This document shows, piece after piece, positions 1-11,700 of a stretch of DNA of 64,000 bases; positions within the stretch are counted from its first letter, which is position 1; each line of letters begins with the position of its first letter. Source of the stretch: Fusarium oxysporum f. sp. lycopersici 4287 (lineage: Eukaryota > Ascomycota > Sordariomycetes > Hypocreales > Nectriaceae). The notes beneath the pieces are model-generated. The model ran no database searches. It was given only the letters and a program-made list of their open reading frames with translations, and was not told where the DNA came from. The stretch is taken from positions 1,760,109 through 1,824,108 of the forward strand of contig NC_030988.1 in NCBI RefSeq assembly GCF_000149955.1. Reading direction: 5' to 3'. Made by a program: the position numbers and the translations under genes.

Positions 1-107
1 CTCCGATTCTGCTGCTCTAATCCTGTCCAGGTAGTTATTTATTCTAGGCATCTCCGTGCGAAGCTAGGAGAGTATGTGTTTGCTTGATAACACTTTATTG
101 ATTTGCC

Positions 108-2965
108 CAGCGCTCATCATATGTCAACTCAATCAATCAATCACCCCAATCAAATCAATCAAATCGTCAAATTCTTCCTTCCAATCCAATCAAATCGCAC
201 ATTTCTAAATTTGAAATAATTGACATATTACATATGCATCATGTGATCGTCTAATCTCGAGGCAAATCCAGATCTTCCCGAGCCATTACCCTACACTAGA
301 TAGTCGCAGATGGAAGTCTACTCGCAAATAGTGGGTGGATTAGCGGCAAAGCTAAGTATCTGCGATCGTGATCTAACACATGACCCCACCGCGCGTATGC
401 AATGTGGAACACGTTTTCCAACAATGTCGCGCCATTAAAATAATCCCTTCTACACGTGGTTTTTATTCCATTTCACCAGTAGGATGTCGAACTCGCCACT
501 CTCCCCGTCGCCAGCTGGCTTTCCGCCAACAACATTGACACCTTGCCCTGTACCTCCTTCTTCCGTCTTCTCACGATTGTCTCAGCCTAAAACGGTCGCC
601 AAGTAGTTGGAAAAAGCAGCCGTTGGAGCTTTACCTCCTAAACCGACCATTGAGAATCTGCCCAAGATTACTTGGAAGAACCGTCGCTTCGTCCAGGAGG
701 ATTTGTTAGCTCGAAAAGGTGCAAAGGGCAGGAAGAGCTGGATTAGGTCGCACGGGACCTTCCTAGTCGGGCTGAACTATCATGATCTACCGATAGGTCA
801 CGTCTGGTGCTGCAATCGATGTGATATGAGAGGCGCAGCGGAGTTCTTTTCGGTGCAAGCCACGTCTTCCGCAGCGGACCATCTTCGAAAGTCTGTGCTT
901 ATCCCGTTCAATCTCATTGACAAGATATCCAGCAGCTGACAGACCTGTGTAGAGCTCACCGGTTCACACCAGCTAGCCAGTCTAGCGAGTCAAGTCCTGG
1001 TGATGAAGGTGTCATTGATATTTATTCTGGTGCAACACCGAAAAGGCGCCTGCTTGAACAGAGCGCCATACCAAGGGCGAAAATAAAAGCCATCCAAGAA
1101 CTAAGCGTTGGGTTCGTCATTGATAGCGATGTGCCATTCACCATCTTCGAGCACAGCTTTCTTCGGAAGATCTTCAACCATTTCGACAAGTGGTTTAGTA
1201 CTCCAGATGGCGTGGAGTGGTAGTTCTGTCACTAGAGAGATACATCAACTCTTTGAAGCAAAGCGGGATACCATCAAAGCAGAGCTCCGCAACGCTTTGA
1301 CAGCGGTGCACATTAGCTTCGACCTCCGGACGTCACCGAATCGCTTTGCAACCATGGCTGTATTTGCGCACTTTATAGATCAACTGGGTCATCAGCAATC
1401 CCGTCTGCTGGCTCTGCGTCGTCAATTTGGTGCTCATAGCGGCGAGAACCTCGCCGGTTCTCTGATCGACATCGTCCACGAATGGGAGATTGAGGGGCGC
1501 GTTGGCTGTGCCATCTCTGATAACATGACGGCAAATGATACTTGCCTGTACTATATGTACCAGCGGCTTGATCCATCGATGAGACCGGTTGATATCAAAT
1601 CCCGCCGATGCGATGCTATGGGCACACGCTCAATCTCGTCGCGCGTGCCTTCTGTTTGGCAAAGACGCCGAGTCATTCGAGCTGGAGTCTGACATCAACG
1701 GCATGCGCGGTCTTGTTGAGCAGGACCTGGATCATTGGCGCACGAAGGGACCCATTGGGAAGCTTCGCAACATTGTCAAGTTTATCCGTTCATCGCCGCA
1801 GCGGAGCGAACAGACAGCCATGGATGCCTATGGGAGGTATTGATAGGAATGGAATATCTGTTGGAGCATTTTGAGGACTGGAAGGTCTTCTATAGTGAGG
1901 TTACGGAGGAGACGATGGGAGAAACTCAAGTGGATGCTGCGGAGCGGATTGCAATGACATCAGCAAATTTCCGAGAGTCCAACGGTCGGCCAAGCCGCGT
2001 TCGCCGTCTCCCTGCCCGCTTTGAGGAGGATGAGGTTTACGTGCTACCACAGCGGAGTCAACCCCCGAGATTCGTAGAATCTGCCTTACCGCTGCATTCT
2101 CGGGCTGATTATTCTACGGCGGAGAAACGATCAGCGTCCGAGACGTCGCAAAAGAGCACATTACCAGCGGACCATCGAGCCTATATCCGGGCATCAATCA
2201 ACAACGGGTGGAAGAAGCTGAATGAGTATTATGAAAAGCTCGGACAATCTCCCTTGTTTGCGGCAGCAATCATTCTTCACCCGAGGTTCGGGATCAGCTG
2301 GTTAGAGGCGACTTGGGTGTCTGAGGAGCAACTCGCTTGGGTTCGTGATGCCAAGGCTGGAATCAAGGATTACTTCACCCGTTGGTACGGCGCGAACCAA
2401 GGACTGTGCGAGGAAACAACGAAGTACGACGCAGCGCCAAGGACGATAGGTCAAGAGGATGATCAGTACACTCAGTGTATTAATAGCAAGACAAAGAAAG
2501 CGTTTGCGACGGGTGGCAGTGTCAGCGAGCTCGAAAAGTATCTCCGTCTCGAGCCACAGGATACGCAGGATGCTATTGAATGGTGGAGAGACTACAGGGC
2601 CTCGTTTCCTTCACTGAGCAGCTTTGCCCTGGATGTCTTTGCTATTCCAGCGATGGCGAGCGATTGTGAGAGACAATTCAGCCTAGCGAAGCTGACGTTG
2701 ATGTCAGAGGCTCTCGATGGGCGCAGATACATTGGAACATTTCAATGCCTGAAGAACTGGGTCAGGCAGGGCGGAGTAAGGTTAGGTAGTTGGGTGGGTA
2801 GCTGAGTGTTGGTGTACATGAGGGGATGACTTCGGGTAGGGGTCTCCACTCACGGAATTGAAAAGGGTATCAATCAAATCAAACAAATCAACTTTGAGCT
2901 CAAGGGCTGTCAATCAAATCAACTTCGGGGCCAAAGTTGATTTGATTGACATATGATGAGCGCTG
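108..2965 (+). mobile_element. hAT transposon, decayed autonomous copy
   Basis: The ends are a perfect 20-bp inverted repeat: CAGCGCTCATCATATGTCAA at 108-127 and its reverse complement at 2946-2965. Next to both ends lie clusters of short ATCAAATCAA-type repeats (about 130-200 and 2870-2945), the usual place for transposase-binding motifs. The interior carries a broken hAT transposase in the plus direction. The 8 bases outside each end (100-107 and 2966-2973) do not match, so the expected 8-bp target duplication is absent. One flank was therefore probably lost or rearranged. Confidence 0.9.
484..2805 (+). pseudogene. hAT-family transposase pseudogene
   Basis: The probable ATG at 484 opens a frame broken by TAG at 604-606 and again at 937-939. 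The first segment (607-939) holds a BED-type zinc finger: the motif SWIRSHG, then a Cys-x2-Cys pair (WCCNRC), then a distal His in DHLRK. Later pieces lie in different frames: 1085-1220, about 1200-1620, about 1590-1700 and 1735-2805. Their order matches the RNase-H-like DDE core. The last ends in the hAT dimerisation region (EWWRDY, then FALDVFAIPAMASDCERQFS, about residues 285-320 of that piece). Several frameshifts and nonsense codons make it inactive. The family assignment is secure from the C-terminal motif and the 20-bp TIRs; exact breakpoints between frames are approximate. Confidence 0.88.
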
Positions 2966-3263
2966 GTGGTGGTGTCGCATTGAACAACGACGGCAGTTTC
3001 CACGCCTTAGCTGTATGGCCATCGATATACTCTCGATAAGCCCTCAGTCGGCAGGGCCAGAAAGGACCTTCTCAGGCGCTCGTAGGACCGCATCATGGGA
3101 CCGGCTCTCGATGGCGTGCGAGCGGCTGCAGGAAGTTGAGTGTCTTGGCAATTGGATGCGGAATGGGCATATTGTGGGGACTCGGCTCGGTGGACTGGGG
3201 CTAGCATGTGATCCGGACATTGGTACTGATGATCTCTATATAGAAATGAGTGATGTTGAATAG
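2966..3263 (+). pseudogene. C-terminal fragment of a second hAT transposase
   Basis: Directly after the right TIR of the first hAT element an open frame encodes another hAT dimerisation region: FPRLSCMAIDILSISPQSAG followed by PERTFSGARRT, then ECLGNWMRNG and a natural stop. It differs clearly from the dimerisation region of the element to its left, so it is a separate hAT lineage. Only about 95 residues remain. Sequence left of the first element (1-107) shows no matching upstream coding sequence, so this is a remnant next to, not cleanly split by, the first element. Confidence 0.8.
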
Positions 3264-3549
3264 CGTGGCGATTCTCTGCACTTCAATACCATAGATTCTT
3301 ATCACCAACTTCCTATTTTGGGAAACTGGCGATGTGACATGATCATTATACGTGAGTTGACTGATGAGTTTGAGTTAAAATTATGAGCGAATTATGGCTA
3401 GGCCGTATGTAACTCATATGAGTGAGTTAGAAGAGACGAAACTCATGAGTTAACTCAACGCCCAGGTATGCCTCAGACCCCTGGAAAAGGCTCATTAGGG
3501 CCCCTGATAGAGTCCACTGCTGCACATAACGTACGCTCTGGTGCTTTGC

Positions 3550-4630
3550 TTATACTTGAAATGATATTGCTTTCGAGTCAAGCTTTCTTCTGAAATCCAC
3601 CTCGAAGTTGACGCCTGAGTTATCATCCCAATATTCCTGACCATTTACGATGTATCGCACATAAAAGAACAAAGGGCTCGAATCAAGCTCATCCGCATCA
3701 AAGAGGCTAATGCCAACAACAAACTTAACGTAATTTTGCACACTCCTAGAACTTGACGCGCGATAATACTTCGCTGGGGTTTCGGAGACCGTCTTCCAAT
3801 AACCTCACGTAAAACGGCAAATGATGAATTTTCCAAAGGCCAAGTCAGCTACCACGATACGGACATACTATGTCCCGACATAGAGAGTCGTGCGACGACT
3901 AGAAAAAATAGAATTTTTGGACTCTGACATCCATCGGCTTTCGGGTCGAATCATCATCGCGGAAGTTAGGTGTAAAGATTTCCCATTGAGGCGACAAGGC
4001 TACTTTCTGGTTGGCTATCTGTTCATCCGAGAGTGGATTCCTGCTCACAAATCATGGACTTGCGCCTAATGTCAGTGGTTTGTCGGCGTTTGAAAAGTAG
4101 CGTACATGCTCCAAGTTGGGGTCAAAATGAACAGTCTTGAACGAAGGCCGCTTTTTCGCGCTGCGACGATCACCAAATAAATGCATAGCCGGACGTGACT
4201 GCTGCTGTATCTTTTCTCCCCCTCTTTGGGCGGAACCGACATCGGTTGTAACAATCGCAGCGTAACTGAGCGTTGTCGCAGAGGAAGCACAGCTCAGTCC
4301 TCCAGTATGTTGTTGATTCAATGTGACCCTTTCGTTTGCAGTACAATTGGGATTCCCATGTTGAGGGTCGCCCTGAGGCTTCTTTTTCGAAGTGGGTTGT
4401 GATGGCAGGGTATTCAATCGCAAAATCCGCCTGGCGCATTCTTTCAAGTCTGTGAAAGTCTTGAAATTCTTGCCGAAAGGTTGGAAGATACCATTATCTT
4501 TGGAGGTATGTAAGGTTGAATCTCCTTCAGTAATCGAACAGATGGAAGTCACACCACGATATTGCTGGGTTGGACTACGCGATCGCAGTGGCATTGCCGG
4601 GGCACTTATGACGTCTGATCTTGCCTCCAT
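3550..4630 (-). pseudogene. GAC1/PIG-like protein phosphatase 1 regulatory subunit (CBM21), broken
   Basis: Read on the minus strand from ATG at 4630, a 192-residue frame contains the PP1-docking motif KTVHF (the [RK]-x-V-x-F type) followed by DPNLEHVRYF. This is the usual entry to a CBM21 glycogen-binding domain in fungal Gac1-like regulators. TGA at 4052 ends it, but the same frame continues through the domain start (QWEIFTPNF). After a frameshift near 3900, CBM21 resumes: ADLAFGKFIICRFT, a TGA, GYWKTVSE, then SPLFFYVRYIVNGQEYWDDN up to a natural stop at 3550. The intact family directs type-1 phosphatase to glycogen metabolism. This copy has one frameshift and at least three in-frame stops, and its N-terminus is short for the family. 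It could be a decayed paralogue of a gene elsewhere; function is unlikely. Confidence 0.8.
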
Positions 4631-5553
4631 GTGTCTGCGTGCGAGCGGTGGTCAAGTGTAGACGGAATGCAAGCAGAAACAGCAGGAAAATAATTGGATA
4701 CTGGTTGAGAGCTCGCGCTTTAGTCGTCCTTTTTCGTATGTAACCTGGGAGAAATAGATGTTGAAGAGCTGTATCTTACGTGTGGTATGATATATGAGGC
4801 ACGACTGCGATGCGTGGTTCCACAGGACAACAAAACAAGAAGCTGGCGTTGAGAAAAGCATCGTGGCAGGTGGAGGTTTATTTGATTTGGTTATGATGGT
4901 GGAGCAGGGATGTGTGTTAATTGTTGAAGGTGTGATTGGTGATTCAATGTTGACTTTTGCTTATGGTGAATATGGCCGTGGTCCAAGGGTCATCGAACAT
5001 ATGGTGACCCTGCTGCCAGGGCCGGGGGTGACATTGGAGAGAAACCAATGACTCCGAGCATATCGCTCATCCTAGGCCTCAGAGGACCTGGAGTGTACCA
5101 TCATAGTTTTCAGTCATGATACGATGAGCAAATTGTCAAAAGTAACATGTGAAATCACCACACCGCAGGCGGCTCAAATCATCAAACCGTCATTGCGGTC
5201 AGTATTATCCAATAGTATCTGAAGTTCCCTAGCATACTCCAGCCAGACATGTGAGATGTCACAAGGCGTTAGAAAGGATGACGTTGGTGTACCATCATCA
5301 GATCAGTATGACAGAAGGCCACTAGTGATGGCTGACCGAGCGATTGGTGGAGCGCTAGAAAGCGGTTCGAACTGCAGTGTACCAGCGCGACAGCACACAA
5401 GCATTGCCACTACGAGCCCTATCTCCTCAGTGCCCCTAAGCATCAATACCCGTGGTGGCAGCGGGGTTGGTCCAATTGGAATGCCTCAAACAGGAGGTTC
5501 TTTATTGCCTACCAAATTTCTATTATGATAGAAGTGCCAGTAATTCCCATTGT
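4631..5553. other. intergenic, no supported gene
   Basis: Short open frames on both strands show no recognisable motif, codon pattern or splice structure. The part nearest 4630 would be the 5' leader of the broken CBM21 gene. Confidence 0.5.
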
Positions 5554-5555
5554 TA

Positions 5556-7744
5556 CCATGCAGTACCCACCTACCGGTAATACCCACCAACCGGTAAGAA
5601 AAAGAAATATTTCCCCATACAAAATGCAATTTTTCAACCAGATTTAGGAAATCCACCAAAAATAATAAGAGTGAAATAATATTCGTATTTCGTTTTAGAA
5701 TTAAGTGGATTTTAGTATTCTCGCGGTTTTCTAACTTCACGCCCTGCCCGCGTGCGTACCACAGTTAATTCTTCCTCCTCCGAATTTGACCTCTCATCTT
5801 CTTCCATCCCTCCTACCTTGATCACATCCTCAACAGCATCTGCCCTTTCAATTGCTTCGTTTGGCTCAGAAATAGCGTCACCAGCCACTAGAGCTTCGGC
5901 CAATGTCATGAACCTTTTGTTAGGATTCGGTATCGCCTTCCTCTTCTTGCCTCTGCTCAACCGGCCAACTTCCTCCTCCAGACTAGCTATTCTAGTGTCG
6001 AGAGAGGCGATCTTTGACTCTTGAGCTTCAAACCCTCTCGATATCACAGAATAGCGCCTTCTTGTTGATGGGCTCTTGTTCTTCCCCATATCTCGGATGT
6101 GGCGGCTGGTCGTTGGCGTATGATCAGAGTCGACTTGCCCGTCTCTGTGGCCGTGTGACCCAGGCGTCGTTTCTTTCTTGTCCGACTGAATCTCAGGATG
6201 CAGGAGCGCTTTCCGTCGTGAAATCGGCCAGTTTCCCGTCACTCTCCAGCCTGAGAGGATGTTTTTCTTCGTCATACCTACTGCTCTGGCTCTGGCATAG
6301 GCCTTGATGAAATTGACCTTGTCCACCGGCGCAGAATCGGTCAGGCTGGTGAGTTTCTGCAGCTCTTTTCGATAGGCAGCATAGGAGGCATTAAAGACAC
6401 CATTGTCCAGTGGCTGCAGGCCATGAGAGCAGTGTGCAGGCAAGTAACAGCAATATACGTTGTTCAAAAAACACGTAGCCATCCACTCATCCTGGATTTA
6501 GGGTCAGCGCCGTCAGCGATATTTCCGATCTAGAACAGGTAGGCACCCACAGATACATGGCTTCCATGGCCATCTAATATGATGAGCCTTGCATCAGACT
6601 CATCTGCTGGTTGCGTTTGAGGCAGACAGACCTCCTTGAGCCACTCGACTGCAATATGGTTGTCCGTCCAGCCGTTGTCGGACGTGATATAATACCAGTC
6701 GGCGACTTTTCTGAACTCGTCTATAAACCACTGCTGCTGAAGCTCTTTGCCTTTAAAGATAATCCCAGGCTTCAGAAGACGGCCATCTGCGGTGACGGCT
6801 TCGATAAAGGTAGTCCAAGTGCGGCACTGCGAGCCCTTGAGGAAGGCCTTCCTCCTGGGATCGCTACTGCCAATAACCAAGCAATGCAAGCCTAGGTTTT
6901 TAGTGGATTAGTGAGGTTTGTAGCAAGAGTGACCAATACCTACCAAAACCAGCCATGGTACCGCCCTCGTCAACCTTAACCGTGTTCTCAGGCTTGATCC
7001 AGCCATATTCGCTCTCCCGGATATTAAAGTACCAATTGACGGCCATTGGGGTAAAAGAATTGAACCTTGCAGCTTCCTGGCGTTTTCCTACCTTCGTATC
7101 GATCTCTGGATGGCGTTTAATAAACCTGGCTAGCCAGTGTACACCGATAGGCCTTTCCCGGCCCTGCTATCTCAACAGGGCAGCTACGGTGGCGCGAACT
7201 TGACTGTGGGAAGGAGCATAGCCCAAGGCCTCTTGTCGAAGTATCCATGTAACTAATCTAGCCTCTTGGGATTTGTATAACAGCTAGGCAGGTTGGGTGA
7301 CCTCGGGCTTTGACGGTAGGCCTCTTAATCGGTCAGACAGAGTGGTTTGGGGCATTCCATGCTTCTGGGCGGCCTGGTGCTGCGAGAGGAGATTATCTGT
7401 AACATCCAGTATAGCTTCAATGACATCATTCTCTGTATAGGACTGTTGAGGCAATTTCAAGGCGATTAAAGGAAGCTGCTATAGATAAAAATTTGAAGAA
7501 ATTTCGGGGAGGCTGGGTGATGAAGGAGACATTTGAGAAATTTTACCTTAGTGCCATGCGACCAAACTGCTTGTGTAAAATACAAATGAATATGCCAATA
7601 TGAAACAGCATGAAACTCTCAGTAAGACACAATCTGTTTCATGTAAATAACTTCAATTTTGGCCAAGCACTGTGCAAGTGAAGTTTGACATTTTGTATGG
7701 GGAATTGTTTTTTTTTCGCTGACCGGCAGGTGGGTACTGCATGG
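5556..7744 (-). mobile_element. pogo/Fot-type Tc1-mariner transposon, copy 1 (decayed)
   Basis: Bounded by TA at 5554-5555 and 7745-7746, the expected target duplication. The ends are inverted repeats beginning CCATGCAGTACCCACCT; the first 23 bp differ at one place and weaker similarity extends to about 75 bp (CCCATACAAAATG on both sides). At the left end the ACCCACC(T/A)ACCGGT unit is present twice. The single gene lies on the minus strand and is clearly related to the intact copy at 23678-25904, though TIR sequences differ, so the two are sister families. Confidence 0.92.
5712..7454 (-). pseudogene. pogo/Fot-like DDE transposase pseudogene
   Basis: It has the same three-exon plan as the intact relative at 23834-25598. 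The N-terminal helix-turn-helix region (about 7454-6955) contains at least two in-frame TAG codons, each at a place where the relative suggests Gln or another sense codon. The expected ATG reads TTG at 7454. The catalytic segments survive: VDEGG (about 6965), LIILDGHGSH (about 6555) and LQPLDNGVF (about 6410), i.e. all three acidic residues. The C-terminus is charged and ends near 5712. It probably cannot make active transposase but could supply a C-terminal fragment. Confidence 0.88.
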
Positions 7745-7746
7745 TA

Positions 7747-8209
7747 GTTTGCCCGCTGTGTTAACAACTACAAGAATAGCCTTAGAGGCTGCAGGTTCTC
7801 TTAGACTGCCTTGAAGTGCGAACTCAAACTGCTGTTCAGAATTTCCAGAGTTCAAGCCACAGGTTTAGTTAGTGGGTGTATTACGCAACAACTGGATGTT
7901 GCGGACAGGACATGCGATGAACGGGGCGTGGGAAGTTCCAGAACACCACATGTTTCGGCACTTGAAGTCATTCGGCCAACAGGCTATTATCATATCACAT
8001 GGCTAAAGTATTGGGTTCTTGGTTACAGTACATCGATTCACTTGCGTTTGACCAAAAGATCAGATATCAGCCACAAAACCTTGAAAAAAGCGTAGAAGGC
8101 TTTGGATTGCTATTGGGCCAAAACCAGAAACGGATCCAGTTCAATGTTGATATACTTGAGTGGGCCAATTCTTTAAAGTCTAGCTGGTCCCTTTTCCCTT
8201 CGTTGATGC
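7747..8209. other. spacer between pogo copy 1 and LINE copy A
   Basis: No gene is supported. Joining the flanks across the pogo element (…7746 with 5553…) gives a short open minus-strand frame of about 50 codons from 7855, with no recognisable family. It may be part of an older interrupted gene or chance. Confidence 0.4.
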
Positions 8210-8250
8210 TTATGTTATGTTATGTTATGTTATGTATATTTTTCGTCCGG

Positions 8251-8265
8251 GGGGCCGTAGGCCCC
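8251..8265 (-). promoter_or_regulatory. LINE copy A 3' hairpin before the pentamer tail
   Basis: GGGGCCGTAGGCCCC forms a perfect 6-bp GC stem with a 3-nt loop and lies about 16 nt before the CATAA tail in element sense. The same hairpin is conserved in copy B (47952-47966). In other LINEs a 3' stem-loop next to a short repeat tail is recognised by the reverse transcriptase; that role here is inferred. Confidence 0.6.
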
Positions 8266-8747
8266 GAAAGTCCCCTATTGGGGCACAGGACGTGCTGGGC
8301 TAGGGGTATCAGAGTCTGTCTACACGCTAATTACAGACATGCTACTGGCTATAAAGAATTGGTCATTCGCAACGCGAAATTAGTTTCCTTCTCTAAATCC
8401 AATTTCAGCAAACGTGTCATCAAACTGCGCTCTATCCAGCATATCAACGGCACAAAATGGCGCATCTTATCAAGCTTGCTACCCGTCAGCGGGATGGCCA
8501 AGCGCGGCTGATGGATGAAAGCCGCAAGGTAAGCCTGTTTCCAGGCGATCGTGAGCCTCTGGACACGGTTGCCGCGGGGCTGCCTCCGAGTACTCCGAGT
8601 AATCGCGGCCGGATGGAGGGCGTGTCAGCGCCTTACATCTGGTCGAGAACAAGTGAGAGAAAGACAAAGTAAGGAAGAAAATGTGTACAAAAGAGATGTG
8701 AAAAGAGAGGGAGAGAGAGTCGCAAGTGCTTCTCTGGTCGTCGTCGC

Positions 8748-11700
8748 CTAATGACGAGGGCATGTCTTTCCAAAGAACGCGCTGTCTTTGGACAGGTCGA
8801 TGAACTTGGTGAAGTCTTTTCCTATTGCTAGATTGACTGCTGCATTCGGTGAGGGTGCCAGCCTCATCCGATGACGCGGCGGTACATTTCTGCAGTAGAA
8901 GATGTGATCCGGTGCTTTGCGTCGGCCACATGAGCAGACCAGACGTGCATCGACGTGGTCAAATCTTTCGTGGTATGCGGCGAAGTCCCCGTGGAGAGAC
9001 CTCGCTGCCAGCAGATGGTGCAACGCTGCACGCGGGAGCAACAGCTCCGGCGGACAGCCTGTAGTCGCCTTGAGATTGAGTCTCCTGTACTGCTCAGGAG
9101 CGGAGGTGGACCACCACGCCTCGAATGCTTCTTTCGGTTTCTGTCTTGCGATTCTTCGTAGATAAGCCAGCGTCGGCTGAGCGCCTTCGGGCTCGGGGAG
9201 CGATGATGCTGCCTTTGCCAGCTTGTCGGCCTGTTCGTTGCCAGGGATGTTGGAGTGCCCTGGCACCCAGCGAACTTGGATGGCTCCATGCGATGTCGTC
9301 AGAGCTTGGAACTCGAGAAAGACGTTTTGAGAGGATTCAGAAGGAGTGCCTCGTAGACACGTGGCGGCTGCCAGGTTATCTAGGCAGATGAATATATTCT
9401 GTGTTGCTAATTCTCGCAGGGTTAGAGCAGCCTTCAGGCCCTCTAAAGCCCCGGTAGCTTCAGCATCGAAAACCTCAGCAGGTCCGAGGCGACCTGATCC
9501 GTCAAAGATGGGGATATTGTTTTCATGGATGGTGAAGCCATAGCTGGCAGCCCCTTCTGAGGAAAGAGAGCCATCCGAGTATACGACCAAGGTGAGCGGG
9601 TCGAGAGACTCGACCCAGCGGGAAAAGGCGTCAGCCGATTTCTCTTTAGACGCTGTCTGCAGTGGAGGCATCTGTTCTTGATGGAAGCATCGGTAGACGA
9701 GTTTCGGCCGCGTGCAGGGTGCAAAGAGTTCGTTTGCACGTCGAAGGCGCGTCCTGAAGCTGTTCTCTGCCTGTATTTGATATCTTCGTTTGATGAGGTC
9801 GTGGTAAGTAGGCTGTCGGGGCGGGCGCGTTCGGATCGCCAGAGGATGAGCCTCATCCAGCGATTTGAGTCGTGCAGAGAACCTAAGTCGCCTCGCGTCA
9901 AGCAATTGATCGACTGGTGGTATCCCGCTTTCTCTGTGGAGGACGGTGATGGGTGTCGTCTTCCAGACGGGAAGAATGGCCTTCATAGCCTGTTTCATGG
10001 CTTTTGTCATTATTTGCACGAGATGCTGGTTACTCGATGGTAGATCTTTCGTAGGATGGGTCCACCGCGGCCTGGTCTTGCCCGGGTACCACGCCTCGGA
10101 GCCGTGGAGCAGCACTGGCTCGGCACATGCTCTGACGGCGCCTCGCACGGCGCTCGGTAGAGGGCCGTGTACCGTGTTGGTGAGCCCCCGCAGATGATAA
10201 GCCACTGCCTTTGCTTTCGCCGCCCACTTTTCGACATGAAGTCGAAAAGATAGTCTGCTATCCAACCAGATACCAAGCCAGCGTAGAGCTGGTTCAGGGT
10301 ATTTCTCGACATCGCCGTGGCGTACTGCCGGCGCAGTCCTGAGTTTGCTGCGGGAGAAATGCATGACTTCGGTCTTCTTCGTGTCGAAGGACACGCCATT
10401 CTCCGCGCCCCATCGCACCATCTCGGCGATAGATCTAGATGCCATGGCAGAAGTCTCGTCTACTGTGTCGCCTATGGACAGGATGGCCGTGTCGTCTGCA
10501 TAGCCGAAGCGACCCTGAGGGTTCCCTAATCGATAGATTGGCTCAGTGTAGAGCAGAAAGAGGATTGGCGATACCGGCGACCCCTGAGGGAGGCCGCACT
10601 GAAGGGGAGAAGAGAGCGTGACTGTGTCTTGGTACCTGACACGCGCCGACCGGCCGCCCATGAAGGAGCCGGCCCAGCGAGCCAGATGATTAGGCCAGCC
10701 TTGCTCACGAAGACGCAGGATGAGCCTGTTGCGCATGACGGTGTCGAAAGCACCTTGGACGTCCATTGTGACTATAGTCGCCACCTTCTTGCGTGCGAAC
10801 GCTTCTTCAATATCATGGACCAGAGCAGTTACCAAGTCTGTTGCCGACCTCTTGGGGAGCGCCCCAGCTTGCTGCGGATGAAGGACGCTGTAGTGAACGG
10901 CTGCCCAGGCTAGGCGGCGCGCGATCAGTCGTTCTAGTCCTTTACCAAGACAGGAGAGCAGTGAGATGGGTCGCCATGCTCGTGGTTCGGTAAGGTCTCT
11001 CCGTCCCGGTTTCGTGATCATGACCACCTCCGCCTCCTTGAATGGTTTTGGCTGATGGCCTATGGTAAGGCATCTTTCGAAGAGACGACGGACGTGTGTA
11101 CCGATGGCATGCCATACTGCTTCAAGAAGTTTGACTGTGATGTTGTCTGACCCTGGGGATGTATTGCCTGTGTGACAAGTCGCATATTGCGCCTCCTCCA
11201 GAGAGATTCCGGGAGAAAATGGGATCGATCTAGGTGGGAATACTGGCGTCCATGCGTTTGCGATGTCGTCCTCCACAGTTCTTCGTTCAAGCGTGGCCTG
11301 TCGGAGTGCGTTGGCTTTACCCATCTGGGTTTCATACACGACGTTATCGACCTGTAGAGGTGGCGGCTGGAAAGCTTCTGGGGACTTTAGCCACCGGACA
11401 GCTTTGAAAACGTCGCTACTGCTGGAGAAGCCATCGATGAGGTTACGCCAATAGCGCCTCTTGGCCCGACGGAGCACACGATGAAAGCCTCTTTTGGCGA
11501 TCTGAACGTCCTGGTTGAAGCCGCATGGGTAGCTTCTTCTGATGGCTCGAAAAGCAGCCGCGGCGTCGGCGCACTCCTCTGTCCACCAGGGAGCTGGGCG
11601 TCCGCCTTTCCGCGCGGGCCGGCCAGCTGCCTTCGCTGCTGATGTCAATAGAGTTACAAGTGAAGACGCAAGCTCGTCCAGCTCCGCAGGGGTCGAATCT

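Noticed and set aside
1373..1576. Minus-strand frame within the hAT transposase
   Set aside because: Antisense shadow of the transposase core.
4794..5051. 85-codon frame with hydrophobic stretch
   Set aside because: Biased Gly/Val content without helix pattern, no splice context and no family resemblance.
5256..5528. 90-codon plus-strand frame next to pogo copy 1
   Set aside because: No domain, low-complexity content, runs to the element edge by chance.
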